Source of the DNA: Arcobacter sp.
GTDB lineage: Bacteria > Campylobacterota > Campylobacteria > Campylobacterales > Arcobacteraceae
Assembly (NCBI GenBank): GCA_002869535.1
Contig: PKUK01000001.1
Coordinates: 1-64,000, forward strand
Direction: 5' to 3'
DNA length: 64,000 nt
Positions 58,147 to 64,000 of the stretch are shown here, in pieces; position 1 is the first letter of the stretch; every line of letters begins with the position of its first letter. Under the pieces are notes generated by a model. That model saw only the letters and a list, made by a program, of their open reading frames with translations, was not told the origin of the DNA and searched no databases. The translations under genes were made by a program, and so were the position numbers.

Positions 58147-59375
58147 TTATATTTATATTTATTTCTTCTTTATTTGCAAAAGAAGCAAACTTCAATGAAG
58201 ATTTATATATTTTATATGCTTTAGAGTATGAGAAACAAGACAAAACAAATGAAGCAAGAGCTTTATATGAAAAATTATTTGAGAACACACAAAACTATGA
58301 GTATTTTATAAAGTATTTAAGAGCATCTCTTGCAACAGGAAACTTTCAAGATATAGTTAAAAAAGTACCAAGTCATTTAAAAAAAGATATAGATGAACAG
58401 GAACTAATAACTAGAATATACTGTGTTTCTTTGCTTAACTTAAATAAGACAGATAAAGCATTAAGTGTTGCACAAGAACTTTTAAGCAAATACAAAACTG
58501 CACTAAATTATGAAGTTTTGGCAAATGTTTATTTTGTAAAAAAAGAGTATACAAAAGCTGCTTCATATTTTGAAACTTCATACTCAATGAACAATAACTC
58601 AAATACACTTTTCAATTTAGTAAATATTTTATATGCATATTTAAACAGAAAAGCTGAAGCTTTAGCATATCTTGAGACTCATGTTAGACTTTATGGATGT
58701 GATTCAATTGTCTGTTCAAAGCTAGTATCTATTTATCAAGAGCAAAATAATATAGATGGTATTATATCAGTATTAAAAAGGTCATATCAAGCTAATAGAG
58801 ATGCTGGAAATAAAGATATGGCAAACAAAACATATAAACTTTTAATAACATACATAGAAAAAAAAGATATCAATGAAGCCATCTCTTTTTTAGAAAAAGA
58901 AAAAATCGATAATGTAAAATTAGTCAATTTATATAAAAGAACAAATCAACCCCTAAAAGCTTTGAAATTAGTTCGTAAACTCTATAGGGAAGATGGCAAT
59001 ATAGATTTTCTAGCACAAATAGCAATTTTAGAGTTTGAAACAGCAGAAAATAAGAAAAAAGTCTTAAATAATGTTATTAAAAAGTTCAATGATGTATTAA
59101 CAGTACTAGATAGTCATGTATATCAGAACTATTTAGGATATTTGTTAATTGACTATGATATTGATGTTAAAAAGGGTTTAGAGTATGTTGAAAGTGCCTT
59201 AGAAAAAGCACCTAACAATATAGCATATTTAGATTCAAAGGCTTGGGCTAATTATAAGTTAGGAAATTGTGCAGAGGCTTATAAATCTATGAAGAGAGTT
59301 GTTGATGAAGTTGGTCTAAACGAAAGTGAGATTAAACTTCATTGGAAGAAAATTAAGGAGTGTAGTAAAAAATGA
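58122..59375 (+). CDS. Exported tetratricopeptide repeat protein
   Basis: 417 residues. The start GTG 58122 lies inside the previous gene and gives a signal peptide (about 1-19, '..ISSLFAKEA'). Multiple TPR-like helix pairs run through the protein, clearest at the end ('[19 protein letters not shown]'). Periplasmic or outer-membrane-associated scaffold is the likely role; no enzyme motif. Its stop overlaps trpC by 4 bases. Confidence 0.82.
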   Translation: MSCYKRYLVIFIFISSLFAKEANFNEDLYILYALEYEKQDKTNEARALYEKLFENTQNYEYFIKYLRASLATGNFQDIVKKVPSHLKKDIDEQELITRIYCVSLLNLNKTDKALSVAQELLSKYKTALNYEVLANVYFVKKEYTKAASYFETSYSMNNNSNTLFNLVNILYAYLNRKAEALAYLETHVRLYGCDSIVCSKLVSIYQEQNNIDGIISVLKRSYQANRDAGNKDMANKTYKLLITYIEKKDINEAISFLEKEKIDNVKLVNLYKRTNQPLKALKLVRKLYREDGNIDFLAQIAILEFETAENKKKVLNNVIKKFNDVLTVLDSHVYQNYLGYLLIDYDIDVKKGLEYVESALEKAPNNIAYLDSKAWANYKLGNCAEAYKSMKRVVDEVGLNESEIKLHWKKIKECSKK

Positions 59376-60163
59376 TTTTAGATGAGATAAACAGAAGAAC
59401 TTTAGAAGATGTGGAAAAAAGAAAAAAAGATTTGCCACTTGAATTACTTGGAAGAAGTTTAAGTTCTAACCCATATGCACCAAGGGATGTTAAGCCTTAT
59501 CTTACATCAACTAAAGAAGAACCAATTAGAATCATTGCTGAAGTTAAAAGAGCAAGTCCTAGTAAGGGAATTATAAAAGAGGATTTTGATCCACTTAAGA
59601 TAGCACAAGAGTACTCAAACACTGGAGCAAATGCAATTTCTGTACTAACAGAACCTCACTATTTCCAAGGAAATTTGGAGTATCTTACACAAATAAGAAG
59701 ATATGTTCCAACACCACTTCTTAGAAAAGATTTTATTTTGGATAAATATCAAATCGTAGAAGCTTTAGTTTATGGAGCTGATTTTATACTTCTTATTGCA
59801 AAAAGCTTATCAACTAAAGATTTAAAAGAGTTATATGAATATGCTCTTCATTTAGGATTAGAAGTATTAGTAGAAGTACATGATAAAGAAGATTTAACAA
59901 AAGCTATGAAATGTGGAGCACATATCGTAGGAATCAACCATAGAAATCTAGAAACAATGGAAATGGATATGACCCTTTGTGAAAAATTAATACCAATGAT
60001 TCCAAATGGCAAAATCATAGTTGCAGAAAGTGGAGTAAGCAATACTGAAATAATAAAACACTTAAGCCAAATAGGAGCAGATGCTTTTCTAATAGGTGAA
60101 CACTTTATGAGAGTTCCAAGTATAGAAGAAGAGTTGAAGAAGTTCAAAAACTCACTAAACTAA
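59372..60163 (+). CDS. trpC: Indole-3-glycerol phosphate synthase
   Basis: 263 residues. '[14 protein letters not shown]' (catalytic Lys), '[13 protein letters not shown]', '[13 protein letters not shown]' and 'VAESGV' are the TrpC barrel signatures. It closes CdRP to indole-3-glycerol phosphate, the step after TrpF (encoded at 51008). Coupled to the TPR gene by ATGA. Confidence 0.96.
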   Translation: MILDEINRRTLEDVEKRKKDLPLELLGRSLSSNPYAPRDVKPYLTSTKEEPIRIIAEVKRASPSKGIIKEDFDPLKIAQEYSNTGANAISVLTEPHYFQGNLEYLTQIRRYVPTPLLRKDFILDKYQIVEALVYGADFILLIAKSLSTKDLKELYEYALHLGLEVLVEVHDKEDLTKAMKCGAHIVGINHRNLETMEMDMTLCEKLIPMIPNGKIIVAESGVSNTEIIKHLSQIGADAFLIGEHFMRVPSIEEELKKFKNSLN

Positions 60164-60164
60164 A

Positions 60165-60872
60165 ATGTTTTTTGAAATTATTCTATTTTCATTATTATCA
60201 GGGTCTACCGTATTTATTGGAGGTTTGATTTCTTGGTATTTTGAAAATAGGGTACATAACAAAGAGCTAAAAGAGATGACGATTCATTATCTAATAGCTT
60301 TTGCAACTGGTATTATGCTTTCAGCTATTGCCTTTGTACTTGTTCCAAAAGGCATGGTAGAAATCTCTATTTTACTAAGCTGTACTCTTTTTATATTGGG
60401 AGGAGTGAGTTTTTATTATTTTGATAAATTTGTTGAAAAAAATAGATACAAATTACCACAAGTAATAGCTATGTTGTTGGACTTTATACCCGAATCAATA
60501 GCTCTTGGAGCTGTTTTTGTTTATGACCATAAAACTGGAATCTTACTTTCTATTTTTATTGCTTTACAAAATTTGCCTGAATCTTTTAATTCATATATTG
60601 AATTAAAAAGATTAAATCACTCAACAAAAAAGTCACTAAAACTGCTGTTTATTTTAAGTTTTGTGGGACTATTCTTTTCCTTGTCAGGGTATTTTTTCTT
60701 AGATGAAAGAATAGAAATCACATCTTCTTTGATGCTTTTTTCAGCAGGTGGTATAATGTATATTATTTTCCAAGATATTGCACCACTGTTGCAATATAAA
60801 AAAAGAAGACTTATTGCCCTTGGGGTAAATTTTGGTTTTATTGTTGGTATGTTAGGTGAAGCAATAGTATAA
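60165..60872 (+). CDS. ZIP-family membrane protein with altered metal ligands
   Basis: 235 residues with eight membrane helices. The TM4 motif normally HNxPEG reads 'DFIPES' (D106, P109, E110), and the TM5 motif normally HExPHE reads 'QNLPES' (Q135, E139), so both key histidines are replaced by Asp and Gln. The fold is still clearly ZIP. It may carry a different ion or act as a sensor. Starts 2 bases after trpC. Confidence 0.8.
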   Translation: MFFEIILFSLLSGSTVFIGGLISWYFENRVHNKELKEMTIHYLIAFATGIMLSAIAFVLVPKGMVEISILLSCTLFILGGVSFYYFDKFVEKNRYKLPQVIAMLLDFIPESIALGAVFVYDHKTGILLSIFIALQNLPESFNSYIELKRLNHSTKKSLKLLFILSFVGLFFSLSGYFFLDERIEITSSLMLFSAGGIMYIIFQDIAPLLQYKKRRLIALGVNFGFIVGMLGEAIV

Positions 60873-60953
60873 GAAAATCTTATGTAATTTTTAACATTTA
60901 TTTTATGATTTATTCAATATAATCTTTTACAAATTACTATATAAAGGTTTTTT

Positions 60954-61487
60954 TTGAATAGAATTTTATTAGTTATTCTTATTGGAGTAATTCTATTTTT
61001 TTCATATGGTATCTATTCAAATTTAAATAAAAAAAGTATAAAATCAAAAAGAGTTGTTTGCCAACAGCAAACAGTAACCTTTGAGTCCATTTATGATAAA
61101 ACAAATATAGCTAAAGTACAAAAACTATTTACGTCTAAAAACTATATTATCAAATCAAATATTATCTACTCTGTTTTTATGCCAACTGTTTTAAAAAACA
61201 ATTTAAATGCTAACTTAGCAGATGATATTTTAAAAAGAAATATCCCTATAACTGACATAATAAAAACCGATGAAAAGCTTGTAATAGATTATTATATTTA
61301 TGAGAATGATAAAGATGATAATAAGAAAAAAAATCCAAAAGCGAAACTATATGCGGGATATTTACTTTTTGAGTTTAAATTAAATGAAAAAATAGTTTAT
61401 AAAATACAAACTGATTATATGAAACAAGATGGAAGTGATATAGAAAATAGAATAGAGTGTGTGGTTAAATCGTTTTTAAGTATATAA
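60954..61487 (+). CDS. Hypothetical signal-anchored protein
   Basis: 177 residues from a TTG start with weak 'aaaggtt' site. One N-terminal membrane segment (about 3-20) is followed by a soluble domain outside the cytoplasm, with two distant cysteines (C35 near 'VVCQQQ', C170 near 'RIECVVK') that could form a disulfide. Not recognised. Convergent with yggS. Confidence 0.6.
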   Translation: MNRILLVILIGVILFFSYGIYSNLNKKSIKSKRVVCQQQTVTFESIYDKTNIAKVQKLFTSKNYIIKSNIIYSVFMPTVLKNNLNANLADDILKRNIPITDIIKTDEKLVIDYYIYENDKDDNKKKNPKAKLYAGYLLFEFKLNEKIVYKIQTDYMKQDGSDIENRIECVVKSFLSI

Positions 61488-61500
61488 ATAAATTTAGGAA

Positions 61501-61520
61501 AAGTCTATTTAAATAGACTT
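61501..61520. terminator. Perfect 20-base palindrome over the yggS stop
   Basis: AAGTCTATTTAAATAGACTT is fully self-complementary and lies over the stop codon of the minus-strand yggS-like gene. On that strand it is followed by TTCCTAAATTTATTT, so it can act as a terminator hairpin, with a short loop. Confidence 0.5.
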
Positions 61521-62185
61521 GAACCTACTCGAATCATATTTGAACCACATGTAATAGCTAACTCAAAATCACCGCTCATACCCATAGAACAATATTTTGC
61601 ACCTAAGGGTTGAAGTTCATCAAAGATTTTTTTAGTTGTTTCAAAAGATTTTTTTATAGTATCTTCATCTTCAACATGCGCACCTATACTCATTACACCT
61701 TTTAAACTAATATTTGGGCAAGATTCAATTATATTTTTATAAACTTCAATTGCCTCTTCTGGCATAACACCAGCTTTTGATTCCTCATATGCTGAGTTAA
61801 TTTGAAGAAGGGCATTTATTTTTTTATTTTTTGCTTCAAGTTTTTTATTTAATTCAATTGCCAAATCAAGTGAGTCAATTGATTGAATTAGTGTTGGATT
61901 TAAGTCAATAAGATTGTTTATCTTATTTTTCTGAAGTCTTCCTACAAAGTGCCACTCTAAAGGTAACTCTTCAAGTATCTCCATTTTTTCTTTTAAATCT
62001 TGAACTTTATTTTCCCCATATGCTCTTTGCCCTGCATTATATAGTGTTGCCACTTCATCTGCTTGGCTATATTTACTAATAGCTATTATTTTTACTATAT
62101 GGTGATGTGAAACTTGAAGTCTTGCTGCTTCAACTTTTTCTATAACTTTGTCTAAATTTTCTACAGCTAACTCTTTTGTTAACAT
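61505..62185 (-). CDS. YggS family pyridoxal-phosphate homeostasis protein
   Basis: 226 residues. 'VKIIAISKYSQADEV' carries the PLP lysine, 'YGENKVQDL', 'WHFVGRLQKNK' and 'SMGMSGDFELAI' are the conserved YggS/PROSC segments. It binds PLP and keeps its free level in balance. 8 bases downstream of rseP on the same strand. Confidence 0.93.
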   Translation of the reverse strand: MLTKELAVENLDKVIEKVEAARLQVSHHHIVKIIAISKYSQADEVATLYNAGQRAYGENKVQDLKEKMEILEELPLEWHFVGRLQKNKINNLIDLNPTLIQSIDSLDLAIELNKKLEAKNKKINALLQINSAYEESKAGVMPEEAIEVYKNIIESCPNISLKGVMSIGAHVEDEDTIKKSFETTKKIFDELQPLGAKYCSMGMSGDFELAITCGSNMIRVGSSLFK

Positions 62186-62193
62186 CTATTCTC

Positions 62194-63246
62194 CTACTTT
62201 AATAATCTGTTGATATCATTGTAGATACCTAAAAGCATAAGTGAAGCAAGGATTACCCATCCTGCAACAGTTAAGTATAAAAATGCTTTATCACTAGGCT
62301 TTCTTCTTGTAATGATTTCATAAAGGTTAAACATAATATGTCCACCATCAAGAGCTGGTATTGGAAGAAGATTTAAAACTCCCAAATTTACTGAAATTAG
62401 TGCAGTAATTGTTAAAAGTGCAATAATACTTGATTGACTTGCATCTGAGATTACTTTTCCTATTGTTATAACTCCACCAACTTCACTACTAGGAATTACC
62501 CCTTGAATTAGTTTTTGAACACCTTTAAAAATCATTTTTGATGATTCTATTGTTGTGTCATAGGCAAAAACTAAAGACTCAATAGGCGTCATATTTAAGG
62601 TTACAACTTTTGGAGCTGGTGCAATACCTATCATTCTTTTTTTGATTTTTTCTTTAAAAATATTTTCACTATCACTAATATGAGGTCTTATTACTTTACT
62701 AAGTATTACTCCATCTCTTTTAATATAAAATTTTAATGCACCTTGTGAATTTATAATTTGTTTACCAATATCTTTCCACTGCTTAACATCTGTATTATTT
62801 ATTCTTAAAATCTCATCATTTACTTTTAGTCCAGCCTTATGGGCAGGAGAGTCAACTACAACTTGTCCAATAGTTGGACTTAAGGCATTTGCTCCGAGTA
62901 GAGCAATTGTAAAATATAAAATTGCCGCAAGGATGAAGTTAGCAAAGGGACCTGCAAAAAGTATAATAATTCTTTGCCAAGGTTTTTTGTTGTTGTATGA
63001 ATCATTTCCAGCTTCTACTAAGCCAGGTTTTGTATCATCTTGACCTTTCATTTTTACATATCCACAAAGTGGTATTAGTGCAAATTGCCAGTTTGTTCCC
63101 ATCCAATATTTAGAAAAAAGTTTTTTTCCAAAACCAATAGAAAATACTTCAACTTTTATCCCAAAATAACGTGCTGCTAAAAAATGTCCTAGTTCATGGA
63201 AGAAGACTAAAAAAGAAAGAACCAGTAAAAAAGTTATAGTACCCAA
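62194..63246 (-). CDS. rseP: Site-2 metalloprotease RseP
   Basis: 350 residues. The zinc site is 'FFHELGHFLAAR' (H17, E18, H21) in the first helix and 'LDGGH' in the third. One PDZ domain lies between ('GLKVNDEILRINN'). Four membrane helices. It cuts membrane proteins, such as anti-sigma factors, within the membrane. Follows pgsA by 8 bases. Confidence 0.94.
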   Translation of the reverse strand: MGTITFLLVLSFLVFFHELGHFLAARYFGIKVEVFSIGFGKKLFSKYWMGTNWQFALIPLCGYVKMKGQDDTKPGLVEAGNDSYNNKKPWQRIIILFAGPFANFILAAILYFTIALLGANALSPTIGQVVVDSPAHKAGLKVNDEILRINNTDVKQWKDIGKQIINSQGALKFYIKRDGVILSKVIRPHISDSENIFKEKIKKRMIGIAPAPKVVTLNMTPIESLVFAYDTTIESSKMIFKGVQKLIQGVIPSSEVGGVITIGKVISDASQSSIIALLTITALISVNLGVLNLLPIPALDGGHIMFNLYEIITRRKPSDKAFLYLTVAGWVILASLMLLGIYNDINRLLK

Positions 63247-63254
63247 AAATATCC

Positions 63255-63797
63255 TTAGTTTTTAAAATAGTCTCTTATATATTCATATCCTGAATATATT
63301 GTTAAAATTACTGCTAACCACAAAAGTTCAGTTGCAAAAGGCCAATTCATAATCAAAAAACCTATTGCAACCATTTGAATTACAGTTTTTATTTTCCCTG
63401 CCATTGTAGAGGCAACATTTTTGCCTTCAGCTACTGCAACAACTCTAAGTCCTGTGATAAAAAATTCACGAGAAAGTATCAAAAATACAGCCCAAGCTGA
63501 GGCTCTATCTATTACCATAAGACCTAAAAAACCCGCAAGCATAAGCATCTTATCTGCAAGAGGATCTAATATTCCACCTAGTTTTGTTATTTGATTCCAA
63601 GAACGTGCAATAAACCCATCAAAGAAATCTGTAACAGAAGCTATGACAAAAATTAGTCCAGCAAAATAGTCAAGCCAGCTAGGGTGCCAAGCAGAAAAGA
63701 AGCTTGAATCTCTATCAACTAAAAACCAAAGCATTAGCGGAGCTAATGCTATTCTTAAAAGAGCGAGTAAATTTGGAAGATTTAGTGCTTTTGACAT
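63255..63797 (-). CDS. pgsA: CDP-diacylglycerol--glycerol-3-phosphate 3-phosphatidyltransferase
   Basis: 180 residues. The CDP-alcohol phosphotransferase motif 'DGFIARSWNQITKLGGILDPLADK' (shown in parts: DG-x2-AR-x8-G-x3-D-x3-D) is complete. Multiple membrane helices. It makes phosphatidylglycerol phosphate. Its ATG overlaps the stop of the SDR gene by one base. Confidence 0.94.
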   Translation of the reverse strand: MSKALNLPNLLALLRIALAPLMLWFLVDRDSSFFSAWHPSWLDYFAGLIFVIASVTDFFDGFIARSWNQITKLGGILDPLADKMLMLAGFLGLMVIDRASAWAVFLILSREFFITGLRVVAVAEGKNVASTMAGKIKTVIQMVAIGFLIMNWPFATELLWLAVILTIYSGYEYIRDYFKN

Positions 63798-64000
63798 TAT
63801 CTAAAAGTTGTCCCACCATCAACGATTAAAGTATGACCTGTAATCCATGATGCATCATTAGTACATAAGAAATAACAAGATTGTGCCAAGTCTTCTGGTT
63901 GACCAATTCTGTTTAGTGCAGAAAGTTCAGCTGTTTTTTGTTTAACTTCTTCATAGTTTGTAAATGCTTTAAGTGCATCAGTGTCTATTGGACCTCCTGA
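63797..64000 (-). CDS. SDR-family oxidoreductase, C-terminal 67 residues
   Basis: The frame runs out of the window at its 5' side. The visible end 'SGGPIDTDALKAF', 'SALNRIGQPEDLAQ' and 'ITGHTLIVDGGTTFR' is the typical C-terminal part of short-chain dehydrogenases such as FabG/enoyl-ACP reductase-like enzymes. The active-site Tyr lies outside the window. TAATG overlap couples it to pgsA. Confidence 0.85.
   Translation of the reverse strand, partial: SGGPIDTDALKAFTNYEEVKQKTAELSALNRIGQPEDLAQSCYFLCTNDASWITGHTLIVDGGTTFR

Overview
The window comes from an AT-rich member of the Campylobacterota and looks most like the Arcobacter group. This rests on three things: the oorDABC 2-oxoglutarate:acceptor oxidoreductase operon, a Campylobacterota-type gene order (hemE, asd, gyrA, argJ and rpmB scattered among regulators rather than in large biosynthetic operons), and very strong use of AGA for arginine and ATA for isoleucine. 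No stretch longer than 300 bases lacks a gene. Nothing resembling a CRISPR array, rRNA operon or complete insertion sequence was seen.

Layout. 1-1809: the end of an MBOAT O-acyltransferase and an AlgX/AlgJ-like SGNH protein, probably a polysaccharide acetylation pair. 1898-9818: a lipopolysaccharide-core/glycan locus with five glycosyltransferase-type genes besides waaF, a sugar kinase, a polysaccharide deacetylase and an anchored glycosidase-like protein. Its arginine codon use differs from the rest of the window up to about 8.4 kb, inside waaF. 9879-18850: housekeeping block (rpmB, K+ channel, argJ, ydcH-like, gyrA, asd, yqhA-like, hemE, radical SAM). 18867-19105: a strong promoter and two identical tRNA-Asn genes. 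19128-21240: accessory region with a structured repeat, unknown proteins and a membrane-anchored Mrr-like nuclease-fold protein. 21334-31772: transporter, rhodanese, flavin monooxygenase, GlnRS-YqeY fusion, HiPIP, thioredoxin-fold protein, a metallo-beta-lactamase-fold protein with a degraded metal site, and an AraC/Ada-type alkyltransferase. 31894-35268: a very large three-receptor diguanylate cyclase. 35291-41292: a 34-residue basic protein, a methyltransferase, an aat gene broken by an in-frame TAA, DUF89, purine permease plus phosphoribosyltransferase, a small HTH gene with a repeat-rich promoter, and yajQ.

41308-50263 is a signalling region. It has two paralogous OmpR-type two-component systems with the same 14-base overlap between regulator and kinase, a third histidine kinase broken by an in-frame TAA, and a set of three related small exported proteins arranged around the second system. 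That set also includes a lipoprotein and outer-membrane phospholipase A. This region is the best candidate for an undescribed system: an envelope-sensing module with small periplasmic partners.

50363-64000 holds rpe, trpF, an exonuclease, a MESH1-like HD hydrolase, a second copy of the structured repeat, a tiny membrane gene flanked by inverted repeats, a DinJ/YafQ toxin-antitoxin pair, oorDABC, a TrmN6-like methyltransferase, a cysteine-cluster protein, a TPR protein, trpC, a ZIP-family protein with altered metal ligands, YggS, RseP, PgsA and the end of an SDR gene.
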